64,000 nucleotides of DNA, from the NCBI RefSeq assembly GCF_932294415.1, contig NC_065536.1:56979854-57043853 (forward strand). Reading direction: 5' to 3'. The notes below the pieces were generated by a model. It worked only from the letters and a program-made list of their open reading frames with translations. It made no database searches and was not told where the DNA came from. A program made the position numbers and the translations under genes. Below are positions 48,541 through 60,315 of the stretch, one piece after another (position 1 is the first letter of the stretch; the number at the start of each line of letters is the position of its first letter). The DNA comes from Quercus robur. Taxonomy: Eukaryota; Streptophyta; Magnoliopsida; Fagales; Fagaceae.

Positions 48541-48808
48541 CTTATCTAGATACTCTTTTGTTTAGTAGTTTTTCTCTTTTTTGATAATATTCGTTTTTCC
48601 CTTGTTTAATAATAAAGCATAATTTCTAATATTCACTTAAAAAAAAGAAGAAGCATATTCAACTTTTTTATTATTTTTTTGTTATAGCATAATCAACTTT
48701 ATAAATTGTCTTGCTTTGCAAGTAATTCCAATGAACGTCAAAGCTCACATTAAATCACAAAGCTAAGATTCACAACCTATAGGCCCCCTCTCTCTCTCTC
48801 CGCACCAA

Positions 48809-48815
48809 TATAAAT
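48809..48815 (+). promoter_or_regulatory. TATA box of the full-length BURP gene
   Basis: TATAAAT is preceded by a pyrimidine patch (cctctctctctctc-cg) and lies 93 bp before the start codon at 48902. The leader is homologous to that of the shorter BURP gene. Confidence 0.65.
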
Positions 48816-48901
48816 TTCTGCCTATAACCCAACAAACCCACCAACATTCTCACACATTCACACTCTAAAAAAAAAAAATAATGCACAAAAAACTCAGCCC
48901 C

Positions 48902-50864
48902 ATGACTCTTCTCCATCTCATTATCTTTTTCTCTTCTTTCACTGTAAGCACTCTCTCACACTCTACACTCACTCTCTCAATGTCTTTTCACATTCTACAA
49001 TTATTTTTTCTCATCCATTGTTAATGCTTTTGCCTTTGTGTCAATGCAGGTTGGATTCTCTTCATCTGGTGAAAACCCATTCACACCGAAATCCTATCTG
49101 ATTCGGTACTGGAACAAAGAGATCCGAAACACCAAGTCCGACCCGAGTTTTTTGTTATCCAAGGCGTCCCCATTGAGCACCGTTGACTCGGCGAGTTTCT
49201 CCAAACTCGCCTCCCAGAACTCGCTCTCGACTCACCTCCCGGCCTTCTGCTCCTCCGCGAACCTCCTCTGCTTCCCCGATTTAGCGCCGAGTCTCGAGAA
49301 GCACGACAAAGACTCGAACTTTGCCGGGTACGCGGACCGGAACTTCTCCAACTACGGCACCGATCGGCTCGGCGGAGCCGACTTGTTCAAGACCTACTCC
49401 AGTGACCGGAACATGCCGGTGGACTCGTTCCGCCGATACAGCCGGGACTCCTCGGGTCACAAGGACCAATTCAACAACTACGCATCGAACGGAAACGTGG
49501 TGGACCAGGGTTTCAATGGCTACGCCACTGGCTCCACCGGCGGCTCCGGCGAGTTCACGAAGTACGCTGACTCAGTCAATGTCCCCCACCTAGCTTTCAC
49601 ATCCTACTCGGACGATTCCAACGGCCGGTCCCACTCGTTCACCTCTTATAGCGAGAACGCCAACGCTGGCGACCAGAAATTCGCTAGCTACGGCAAAAAC
49701 GCCAATGGAGCCCCGAACGACTTCAAAGGCTACGGGGCCAGCGCCAATGTCGTCGGGTCGGGTTTCTCGGGTTACGGCCAATCCGGCAATGCCGTTAACG
49801 ACACGTTCACAAATTACGGTAACGAAGGAAACAATCCACAGAACAATTTCAAAAGCTACGGCGACGGTGGCAACGGCGCCATTGAAACCTTCAAGAATTA
49901 CAGAGACAAATCCAATGTGGGTGACGACTCGTTCCAGAGTTACTCGAAGAACTCAAACTCGGCGGAGGTCAATTTCGTAAATTACGGCAAGTCCTTCAAC
50001 GAAGGCACTGACAAGTTCAGCGGTTACGGTCAAGGCAGCGAAGGCCACGCCGTTGGATTCAAGATCTACGGCGTGAACAACACCTTCAAAGATTACTCGA
50101 AAAAAGGAGTCACATTTGCTACCTACAACAATGCGAGTGTGAAAACTGAGCAGAAAAGCGAAGCAATGGCGCTCAGTGGCAGTTTGGTAAAAAGGTTCGT
50201 CGAGCCGGGCAAATTCTTTCGCGAGTCGATGTTGAAGAAAGGGACAGTGATGCCAATGCCCAACATTAAGGATAAAATGCCCAAAAGGTCGTTTTTGCCC
50301 CGGTCGATTTTGTCGAAATTACCGTTCTCGTCCTCGAAGATCTCCGAGATGAAGCAGATTTTTCACGCCGATGATAACTCGACCATGGAGGCCATGATTG
50401 TGGACTCGCTCAGCGACTGCGAGAGGGCTCCGAGCCCGGGCGAGACCAAGCGGTGCGTGGGTTCGGCCGAGGACATGATTGACTTTGCGGTTTCGGTTTT
50501 GGGGCGAAACGTCGCCGTTCGAACGACTGAGAATGTGAGAGGGTCAAACCAGAACGTGAAGCTCGGATCGGTCAACGGAATCAACGGTGGGAAAGTCACG
50601 CAATCGGTCTCATGTCACCAGAGCCTGTTCCCGTACCTACTGTATTACTGCCACTCGGTTCCGAAGGTTCGGGTCTACGAAGCGGACATACTGGATCCGA
50701 ATTCGAAAGCCAAGATTAACCATGGTGTTGCCATCTGTCACTTGGACACGTCAGCTTGGAGCCCGAGTCACGGATCTTTCTTGGCTCTTGGGTCGGGCCC
50801 GGGTCGGATTGAGGTTTGTCACTGGATTTTCGAGAATGATCTGACGTGGACAATTGCTGACTAG
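48902..50864 (+). CDS. Polygalacturonase-1 non-catalytic beta subunit-like (BURP domain)
   Basis: Exons 48902-48943 and 49050-50864, joined in phase 0 over a 106-bp GT-AG intron, give 618 residues, the usual PG1beta length. Exon 1 encodes a signal peptide (MTLLHLIIFFSSFT). An in-frame ATG at 48881 would add MHKKLSP; I prefer 48902 because the other copy has no equivalent. Then come a propeptide (to about residue 100), 21 FxxY motifs at about 14-residue spacing (residues 105-373, for example FAGY, FKGY, FSGY) and a BURP domain from FFRESML (403). The four CH motifs are spaced 10, 27 and 25, as expected. Family members act in the cell wall with polygalacturonase and limit pectin breakdown. The gene is clearly more GC-rich than its surroundings and appears intact. 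Confidence 0.95.
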
Positions 50865-51039
50865 GCAATTCTGTGGGTATGGGTTACTGGGTTATGGTTC
50901 GAACCGGTGGGTAAGAAAGCTTAACTGCCGGGGCTAAGAATCCTAGTTTGATTTATTTTTAAGTTAATACTATCTGGTAAGGAATTTTTAGCTTTTGATA
51001 GGAAAAGTAAGGTATTATTATGGGTTTTTACTTTACATC

Positions 51040-51230
51040 TGGAAGAAGATGTTTATTATTACTATATAATTTGAGTTTTTGATCAATGTTCTCATGACTA
51101 CCCAAATAATTGGACACCAAATGAAAAAAAATTGTTATTTACATTTTTCTTTTCTGGTCAAGTGTGTGTTGAATTGAGTTTATTTTCTTTATTTCTTTTT
51201 TGGCTTAAAGAATAAATTGTGTGGAAAAAA
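51040..51230. repeat. 3' flank conserved between the BURP genes
   Basis: Words tataatttgagttttt-gat, aataattgga-accaaatgaaaa and taaagaataaatt occur in order here and in both 1.3-kb units after the short BURP gene. It is probably the 3'UTR and downstream region of the ancestral gene. Confidence 0.7.
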
Positions 51231-51349
51231 AAAATGCATGTAAACAAACAAAACCTTGTGACTAAGTAAGGATGGGGTGGTCCTTTTTAGTGACCATTCA
51301 ATATTATATACTTTTGTATTGTATGTGGGGAAAGGCTTTGAGAGACAGC

Positions 51350-51371
51350 TGTTGTTGTTGTTGTTGTTGAG
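51350..51371. repeat. (TTG)n microsatellite
   Basis: About seven TTG units after the BURP 3' flank. No genes were recognised between 51371 and 52590. Confidence 0.85.
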
Positions 51372-51993
51372 GGCAATGGGTGTTTTTGTTTAATGTTTGT
51401 CAAAATTTTATTTATTTTTCCTATTCTCAAACTGTAACATAAAATTACATATAGATTAATAACTAGCAGAATTGAATATTGAAATGGTGATTTTATGAGT
51501 GCATACTAAAGTTTTTTTACTTTTTAATTCTGAAAGTAGCTTTGTTTGTTCTAGAGAATGGAGCTGTCGAAGAAACATGAACCAAAAAAAGAGAGATAAA
51601 AGAAAATGACACACCATTAAAATGGCCCTACTAATATGATGGGACGAAGTTTTAGGTGGCCCATGGCATTGGCCTATTGGGTCTGCTAGTGGCTACGGCG
51701 ACGCACTTGAATAATTTTCTCAAAATCTTTGGACATATGTGTTTTATCACAAAGGCTACAGTAAAATACGAGGTATTATTTATTATTGTTACGTAACGTG
51801 GTATTGATAAATCCACGTTAGAGATTGTTTTTATTCAGAAAATAAAAACTTTGGCCAAGCTTATCTAAGTGCAATTAATGTGTACTGTAGTAAGCTAAGT
51901 AAAAAGGAGCATTTGAAAGTGCAATACAAGGGAAAATGATGGTACCTACCTGGCAAGGCACACTTGGCTCACTCTTTTTCATTTTTTTCTTGT

Positions 51994-52011
51994 GGGGGGG
52001 GGGGGGGGGGG
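51994..52011. repeat. G18 homopolymer
   Basis: Eighteen consecutive G residues in otherwise AT-rich DNA. It is possibly variable or a base-calling risk. Confidence 0.9.
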
Positions 52012-52589
52012 ACTTGAGTCTCTACTCTCCACTGGACTTACTTGGGGGCATGGTAATGGTTTTAATATTAGTTGTCATATAGTATAATGTTATTTTCTGA
52101 TGTTCTTTCATTAGTTTAGGTAGAGGGTCATATCATGTTTTGTCTTATTTTTTTGGTAGATTAATCCTGTGATTTCTGTTTTCAGATGAAGTATTATACT
52201 TTAAATTTGCAGAGCCATGGTGAGTAGTTGTAATGATCATCGTCCTTAAAATAAACAATGTTAAAATACTAATTAATATTTAAAAGTGAAGCCTCATCAT
52301 ATCATATTCATCACTTTGACCAGCTAGGAAATTGGATTCCAGCAATGGTTTAGTCCGATTTGGACAGGCACTAATGAAAGTGAAAGGAACTGACTATTTG
52401 GTTTCAATTAATCTAAAGACGTATAACATTTGCACTACTTTTTTATTCATTATGATTGATATGATTTATTTATAATTATTATGTAATAAGAGTGCTCTTA
52501 ATATTGAATTTATGTAAAAATAATATTGCCCCAATACAATTATCATCACAAGTTGTAACCCGCTCATTGACCCCTCCTCCATTTCCTCT

Positions 52590-53055
52590 CTTCAAGATTA
52601 ACGTGGATGGTGCAGTTTTCGAAGCTCAAAAAGCAATTGGAGTGGGAGTTATTATAAGGGATGAAGCCATTAATGGATGCTATTGGGGCTAAGGCGAAAG
52701 CTTATGAGACTAGTATTTGCTTTGCTCCCAATGTAGGATTATTGATTTTATTTTGGAGGGTGATTCTTTGATTATCTCCAATACTTTATGTGAATTGTCT
52801 CCGCCTCCTTCCTCTATTGGCTCCATAGTCTATGGTATTTTATTTTCTAGCCATGTTTTTCGTAGAGTTGAGTTTTTCCATGTTAGATGACAAGGTAATA
52901 AACCTACCCATTTGTTAGCAAAACATGTTTTAGGCATTGATGACTTTTCTTATTGGATTAAAGAAAGTCTTTATTTTATTGAACAAGTTCTTCTCCAAGA
53001 TGTAATTTCAATTTAAATATGAAGTTTTAGTTTTCCTATAAATTAAAAAAAAAAA
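52590..53055 (+). pseudogene. 5'-truncated LINE tail with RNase H domain, frameshifted
   Basis: The frame opens with FPLFKINVDGAVFEAQKAIG and IIRDE, shifts near 52690-52755, and continues with GDSLIISNTLCELS, a VEFFHVR-stop-QGNKPTH block and a YWIKESLYF end. The stop codon falls within the HVRRQGN motif. It retains the NVDGA Asp that the LINE at 8.3-14.1 kb has lost. An A tract lies at 53045-53055. A 5' truncated copy is the normal product of LINE insertion. Confidence 0.8.
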
Positions 53056-53921
53056 TGTTAATAACCCATTAGTGCCTACCCTTTTAAAGGCTAGAGACAT
53101 AAATATATAATTATAATACAAAACAATATATTATTGTAAAAATACCATCATGGTGAAAGGTCACATACCAATTGATTTGAATACTTAATTTCATATATTA
53201 TCACCTTTGCTTTTAATTTATCATCATCCAATGTTATGGGAGATTTAGATATGGTAGTCCTATAAAATAAAATAAAAAAGGTTGTGACACCTTGATAACT
53301 AAAATTTAAAGAAAGAACACAAATTTTGAAATGCATTTTATAAAATATTTCCTAGTTTATAAAGTTTTAAGTGGTGTTATCCACTCATTGCGAGTGGGAA
53401 ATACCCCATTCCACCAAAGACCAACCTCCAACTATTCTTGTACTCCAGTTCATCACTTAATGTTGAACACTTCTGAGATAGTGGTGCAAAAATATCGATT
53501 TTATGGGTCCAACCACCTATAATTAGGTTGATTATGGTTCTTCTATGGCATATATAGTCACAGAAGTACTAATTGGTTTTACACCTTTTGCACTATATTA
53601 TTGAGGTTAAAATGCCTTTTAGTTTTTCTTGTTTGTAATCTCCAAACAATAAGAAGCTCAATTGTCTCATCTTGTAATGTTTCACTTATTACAAAACTTT
53701 ACTGTTAATTATAACGGGAAGAAGTTCCACGGTTCCTCATAGGGCCACTTTTTGTGCATGTATTAAGGACGAACACAAATATAGGTACGGGCTTGGAATT
53801 GGATATGACACCGTGAGATGAAAATGGTTGGTACAACACCAATATAATATATGACATAAATATGACATCTTAAATAAAGTGTTTGTATCTTTTAATTTTG
53901 AGTGATGCTAACGAGTACCTG

Positions 53922-54105
53922 TAAATTTTTTTTTTTTTTGGTCTATACACTTTATAGACTCTTATAAATGAACTTCCCTTCATTAATAATCCATTTTAGG
54001 AAAGTTTTGATACCACTTTTATATCAGCAAGTGTAAATTTTTTTTTTTTTTTTGGTCTATACACTTTATACTCTTATAAATGAACTTCCCTTCAAACAAG
54101 GGAAA
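53922..54105. repeat. ~113-bp tandem duplication
   Basis: The block gtaaatttt-(T)n-ggtctatacactttata followed by ctcttataaatgaacttccc occurs from about 53922 and again from about 54034. The second copy lacks a gact tetramer. Otherwise 53056-54950 shows no gene. Confidence 0.85.
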
Positions 54106-54954
54106 CTTAATAGGACAGCATTTGTTGCACTACAAGGAAGCTAGTCCTCAGCAATTAATGGAAATCTCTACCACTTCAACCGTCTGTTGTAAAAATACTT
54201 GTGCTTAATTAATGAACCTCAAACAAATTCCTTCGTATATCTGTGGTTATGGGTACTGGTAGCACTGGCAAAAAATTAAAGAGACTTGATAGTTAGTTTC
54301 CTGGTGAAAAGTTAAAGAGACTTGGATCGTTCTTGACCAATAGGTTTGAGTAGTCTTTTTTGTTTTTGGTCTTATCTAGAACCCATGTTTTTGTTAGGTG
54401 TGTGTAGAAGGATTGAACCCTTGAAAGTTGAAACTAACCCTACATAGGGGACGACATCCATAAAGGCTAAGGCCATTGTCTAGGAGGTTAGAATATTTAT
54501 TAACTTGTATCCTTTTGTTTTTTTGGCTGAATGAAATTTTGGGATATTCCAAAATGGGACAGAGAGTACCAACAAAAAAAAAAAAAAGTGAGTATTATTG
54601 GGCATGTGAATTGCAACTATATTTATCAACACTAAAATCTACAAATTCCAACACATTTCATGATGCAAGAGCTAATCATTAAATGATGCACATTCTCTAT
54701 TTTCATGAAGGCCAAAAGCTGATAGAAGAAGCCTAGAACAACAGAGAAAGTGGATGATTTTTAGTTGCCACTCAATTGTTACGAGTGAATCACTTAATTC
54801 AAAAAGTAAGACAAATTTGCAATCACATTAATGTCATTCCTGATTGAGATCTATAAGCAATAAATTACAACACATTACAAGTCAAAGACCTACAATAAGT
54901 TACCATAAACTTTAATATCTTCCAAAATAAACAGGATTTGTTGCATAGTAAAAA

Positions 54955-55290
54955 CATGCGTATTCCTCATCCAGTCAAAATGGCCAAATAGCATTGTTTA
55001 ACAAAATATGTACCTATCACTATTTGCAAAATAATAAAGAATCTACAACTTTTTTAAAACTTAAGTTTGCCATAGAACTCAATTTTGTGAGTTTCATAAA
55101 AAATAGCACAGCAAATTTGAAAACTATTTTTTCAAAGAACTCGAGTTTCTGAAATTCGAGTTACATAACGAACTCGAGTTTTACAAACTCAAGTTTCAAA
55201 AAGGTGATAGATTGCTAAATATTTCACAAATAGTAGTATATTGCTAAATATTTTGCCAAACATTAATATATGGCAATTTTGGCTTCCCTC
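54955..55290. repeat. Foldback element, Mutator-MITE-like
   Basis: Arms near 54975-55035 (aaatggccaaatagcattgt) pair loosely with the reverse complement of about 55210-55275. The centre carries several palindromic aactcgagtttc-type words, as in the element at 2043-2427. Ends are uncertain. The stretch 55291-56130 holds nothing recognisable. Confidence 0.45.
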
Positions 55291-56129
55291 GTGCACAACT
55301 TACTAAACAACAGTAATTATTGACACATTCCCATACTCTATTCCATAGCTCTGTAGATTGGTGATATCATTTGGTCTTTTCCATGGAATACAAATAAGAA
55401 ATACAATAGAAATACAAATAAGAGATTGTTTGATTATGAATACAGATAACAATAGAAAGGTTGTATTGCTTCATACATATTATTAACATCAATGTTAAGT
55501 ATTTCATTTATCAAAAAGGATGATCCATAAACACAGTTTCCAAGTGCCAAAAACCCATTGATCTTGCAAGTTTTTTATGGCATAGCGGCACACAATGATT
55601 GAGCTGGAGGCCAACATTGTCTCACTCTTTAAAGCTAATTTCCCATCTTTGATATAAGCCTAAACAAGTTCAGTTGCATACGGTACAGAGAAGGCTCTGA
55701 ATTCTGAATTGGGAGCTTATTATATGCGAAGAATCTGGGATTCTCTCAACAAACTACACCATATTGTAAAGAGTTGGACCACTGAGGCACTGAACTAACT
55801 AAGCATGACCATCCTTTGCTGTTAATATGGTAGCTAGTTAGTTATAAATAAAAAACAGGTCCCATATTTTGGGAAGCTCCGCATTTCCTTTCCCAACACC
55901 TATCATATATCATAAGATATTACAACAAATGTATTGCAATCAGGCCCCAACCGATCATGTTTGTTGGATCATAAATATGGAGTAAAAAAACTTGTGCAAT
56001 GGCAGTAATTTTAACGTTGGCCAGTAGTTGCCAAGAATTGTCTCTCTTTTTCTTTTGTTAAATTGAGTATTTAGAAAGTTGTATCTTGGTAAAAGACATT
56101 CAAAATGAAGTCAAAAGCCCAAGACTTCT

Positions 56130-56743
56130 TTTTAGGGATGTAAACTAGTTGAGTTTTGCCGAGTTGTGAGTGTTCAAGTTTAGCTCGATAACTAATGTAA
56201 TATATACAAGCTTGGCTCGAGTTCAAACCAAGCCTATAAATAATGTTTGAGGTTGATTTTGTCAAAAAGTCCAAAATCTTGAGCTCAGTTTGATTTATTG
56301 GTCAAGCTGAGCTTGGCCCAATTTCAAACTTAAACTAATGCTCAATATTAACTTTTTGAACTTAAGATCCAACCCAAGTACATTATGATACATCAAGCTT
56401 ATTATCAGAATTATTTAGTTTAAAAGGGTAATCTCAACTCCCAATTACTTGAAATATTTTCTCTAAAAAAAAAATTTACTTAAAATCTTAATAAGATTTG
56501 AGTTTACTTGTCAAGCTTATATCAAGCATATTATCAAATCCATAAATGTTTATTTTGTATCAAACCTTAATGTTTACAAGTCTGTTCAAGAACTTTTTAT
56601 TATTATTATTATTTTAACTTGACTTATTTATTAAACAAGCTTAAAATTAAGGCTCAAATTTAACTTATTTATAAACAAACAAATATAAATGATTTTTTTA
56701 CCAAGCCAAGTTTCAACTGTTTATGATCGGTTCTATTCATCTA
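56130..56743. mobile_element. Degenerate element rich in gctcg/cttgg words, cut by a hAT insertion
   Basis: The left end starts agggatgtaaactagttgag and the right end, read in reverse complement, has agttgaaacttggc. The interior repeats gagctcgg- and aagcttg-type words typical of plant non-coding DNA transposons of this shape. The right terminus is interrupted by the hAT element. Superfamily is uncertain. Confidence 0.35.
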
Positions 56744-57437
56744 CAGGGACGGACCCACTAAGGGGTTGAGGGGGGCCATGCCCCCCCCCCCCCAATTTTT
56801 TTGAAAAATTTAAATAGTATATAGGATGAACAAAAAAATTCCCCAATTCACCAATATCATAATTCAATAATTCATAACCAAAAAAATCTCATAGAAAACA
56901 AAATTCCCTTAGGGGGCTACAACAATTTATATGACTTTCTTAATTGATTTACAAATTATGGGAAAGTGAATTACAATATTTATATTTTTTTTCAAAAGAT
57001 AAAATGCCAAAAAAATTTTGCACAAAAAAAATGTCAATATTGATAACGTAGCATTGCTAACTCTTAATATTGATATCTCAATTTTTTAAAATCTTCAAAC
57101 AAAGTTTTGAAAAGCTTTATAAGTGTGATTTTCAGTTGCATCCAAAAGTATGGGATTATCATATTAGTGAGTTTGTCAACATGATAAAATCAATGTATTA
57201 ATTCCAATTACCTAAAATCTGGAGATTTGAAGTCCTCTTCTTCTTTGATAAAGGTTAGAATATCATGTTATAACTTTCAACATTTTTTGTTTATATTATA
57301 TCCTTCTTGACTTAAATATTTAGGTAATAAAGTGCAATTTTTCATCTAGCATGATTTTTTTTTATTTTATAAATCATGTCACATGAAATTTTTTTGGTTC
57401 ATGCTCTGCCCCCTAGGTTCACCTGGTTCCGTCCCTG
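56744..57437. mobile_element. hAT non-autonomous element with perfect 8-bp duplication
   Basis: TTCATCTA is found at 56736-56743 and 57438-57445. Terminal inverted repeats are CAGGGACGGA and TCCGTCCCTG, perfect over 10 bp. The length is 694 bp with no transposase. A C13 run (56781-56793) sits inside the left end, in the same position as the atgcccccta word of the 14392 element. Confidence 0.93.
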
Positions 57438-57490
57438 TTCATCTACCTCACTACTTCTCTTATCACCAAGAATTATTTTATTTTATTTTT

Positions 57491-57620
57491 CGTTTCCACC
57501 CCACACATTACGTTCTGTTGCATTGAATGCTCATGTATGAGACAAATACGTCTCCCCACAGTCCTCATATAGTATCATTTCGTTTCCACCCTACACATTA
57601 CGTTCTGTTTGTGTATTTAT
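57491..57620. repeat. 30-bp direct repeat, 100 bp apart
   Basis: cgtttccaccc(c/t)acacatta followed by cgttctgtt is present at 57491 and again at exactly +100 (57591). No reading frame is associated. Confidence 0.85.
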
Positions 57621-58075
57621 TTGATTCCTTGCAGTGTACAGTTCTGGCATGAGGATAGAAAAGACACCTCTTTAACATTAAAGTTGGGGTAAATTTATGG
57701 ATTCTCAAGTTCTGAGAAGTCAATTTTCAGTAGAGAATTAAATGCATGCAAGTGCCACAGACTTGCCATAACTCCTGTCCTGTGGCTCTGGTATGATATT
57801 ATGATTTATGACACAACATCTATATCTTGTACGGCGTTCAAAGTTCAAACTTCAAACCCTCTCCTTCCTTCCTCAATGTTAAAACCCATACGAGAGGGAC
57901 ACTATAACAGATAAAATTGAAAGTGATAGTGGGGCTGTCTTGGCTCCGACAATCAAGTCTCATAAATGAATAAATGATACAATACCTATATGGTCAGCAA
58001 TAAATTTTCACAGAATATTGTATATCTATCTGGATAATAAGATAATAATGGTAAATAGTAAAATGATATTTATTA

Positions 58076-60306
58076 GGATAAATTATATATTTGGTCATTT
58101 TAATTTAGTCTCTAATTTTTTAGTTGTGTTAATTTGGTCTCTAACATTTTAGTGTTGTGTCAATTTAGTCCCTATTATTATATTTTGGATGAAAATTGAT
58201 GACATGTCAAATGGTCAAAATAAAATTATAGTGTATTGTCACATTAACGAAAGCTAATTTTTTTTTATTTTGACCATTAGATGTTGTTGAGAGTCATTTT
58301 TTAGAATCCAAGTAGAAAGAAGAAAGCACAACGACAAGGACAGCAAAGAATTGGCAAATAGATGGCAAAACCATTAGGCCCAAGCGGCAGGAATAATGGA
58401 TCACAGACCCATGAAATAAACAGATGGGCCTTGAAGAGGCAAGTGGGCTTAAAGAAGCCCGGAAAGAAAGAAATAGCATACACATGGGCAATATATGATG
58501 TAGAAAGTGAGAAAGGGTCATCGCAAGCCCAAAGTAATGCAAACAAAGAAAGTAAGGGGTTAATGGCAAGCTCATGAACCCCAAGGATGAGAATAAGGTA
58601 ACTGGGTCAAGGAAGCCCAATGAAGTTAGTAAAAGCCAATGGGAAGAGTTAGTAAAAGGGCCAAGGATGCCCAAGAGGAAGACAAAAAGGACACAGGAGT
58701 CCATAAGTAGGAAAACTAATGGTCATACCAAGCCACTGGGGGAAAGAGTAAACGACTGGCCTAAAAAAGCCCAGCAGGATTGAGTCATTACAGTAGGAGT
58801 GACTGAGTAATATGGTAGGAAATTAGGGTAATTAAGAAATGGATCGAAAGAAATGTAAGGCCCAGTATCAAATAAAGCCCAGCTCCTCAGGGGAGCAGGA
58901 AATCGAAAAGCAGCTCACATAAAAGGTCAAAAGAAACGGATAGCAGATTATGCAGGCAAGCCTCCAGACTATGGCAAGTGAACGACTAGTAGACAGATTT
59001 TGGACACACATGGAAGGGAAGCACGCGCAAGGCCTAGGCACCACCAGCCTGTACCCAGACAATACAAGACATGGTGAGATTGTGGGTCAAAGATTCAGAG
59101 GGCATGGTTTGGTGGTAGGGAGAGGGGAAAAATCTATTTTTGAGATTCCGACTCAGGCTCTTTTGGGGGAAGTGTCCTGCTGGGATGACATACTACCCAA
59201 AAGAAGCAAGCTGAGTTGAAATCACTAGGTGCATGCCATATGGGATAGGGAGAGAGAAAGAACCTAGACCATAGCAGGAAATGGTGCCACGGCAAACAAA
59301 CAAACAAAATACTCTTCTTTGTCTGGTGATGGGGGGTGGCACACAGACGGACCAGTAGTGGTCGGCCAGTTCACCCAAACCAGACAAAGGAGGTTAAGAG
59401 CTAAAACAGTAAAATCTGGTCACAGTAGGCACTATAAAAAGAAAACCTTGTCGTGAACAAAGAACAGAACAAGAACGGGAACCATAACTAAGAAATAAGA
59501 GTTCGAAAAGAGATACTAAGAAATAGAAAAGAAACGAGTGGGGAGGGAAAGAAAGAAAACAACCAAAAAGAAAATAGAGGGAGAATTAGAACGGCATTCA
59601 TGCACCAGTAGATTGATTCCCTTTCTCCCTCGCGAAATCCTGCTCTCTGTCAAAACCAAAAGGAGCCCTGTACATCAACCATTCAGGTCTGTTTCCCTCA
59701 GGGTAGTTAATCTCCACGACAAGACTTTCCTGAGAGATTAATTGCATTGAGAATGAACGTTCTTTCCTCTCTAGTTTTGCTCCTGTGGACTAGATTTAAG
59801 TTGATTTCTTCATCTTCTGATTAACCCATACATATTACTATTTGCTCCCTTTTGTTCTTTTCTTTTTGTAAAAGTGATTATTATTACTGTGATTGTGCTT
59901 GGGGAACATTTACTCATTTCCTACTAAGTAGCCAGATATTTTATTTTTTGTTATTATGTATGTTTGCCACAATTTATCTGAAACAGCTCTACCTGCCGCA
60001 AGCACGTTCCTGGCAAACCAGGCATAGTTTGCGCACAAGCTGAACCAAATTGAGTTGCAGTTGGATCGGTCCCAACTCCCTTATCCAAAAAAAAAAACTT
60101 GGGTCTAATGCAGCAGGAAGCAACCCAACACTATTAGCACCGCCCACCACTTTACAAATGTATAATCAATTTTCATCCAAAAAATAACTATAAGGACTAA
60201 ATTGACACAGTACTAAAAGATTAGAGACCAAATTAATACAATTGAAATGTTATGGACCAAATTGAAATATGATATATAGGATAGAGACCAAATATGTTGT
60301 TTACCC
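58076..60306. mobile_element. Mutator-like element with long inverted arms and perfect 9-bp duplication
   Basis: TATTTATTA lies at 58067-58075 and 60307-60315. The left arm (tatttggtcatttt ... aatttagtccctat ... gatgaaaattgat) is the inverted counterpart of the right arm (atcaattttcatcc ... ggactaaattgacac ... gagaccaaatatg), about 125 bp each. The element is split by an LTR insertion. Without that, it would be only about 0.37 kb. Confidence 0.92.
58282..60130 (+). mobile_element. Nested LTR insertion, solo LTR or degenerate retroelement
   Basis: The inserted DNA begins TGTTGTTG and ends CCAACA, and attag occurs at 58276-58280 and at 60133-60137, one or two bases away from these ends. A TATA-like cactataaaaag lies near 59431. 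The right part (ctgccgcaagcacgttcctggc words split over 59994-60015) resembles Gypsy-type LTR tails. Reading frames up to 136 codons inside it are not protein-like. At 1.85 kb it is long for a plant solo LTR but possible for Gypsy. Confidence 0.65.
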
Positions 60307-60315
60307 TATTTATTA

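Noticed and set aside
50888..50912. ggttcgaacc word resembling a tRNA T-arm
   Set aside because: No A box or cloverleaf around it; it is in the 3' region of the BURP gene.
58294..58704. Minus-strand reading frame of 136 codons
   Set aside because: Inside the nested LTR insertion, with another frame overlapping on the other strand; hydrophobic content but no recognisable family or start context.
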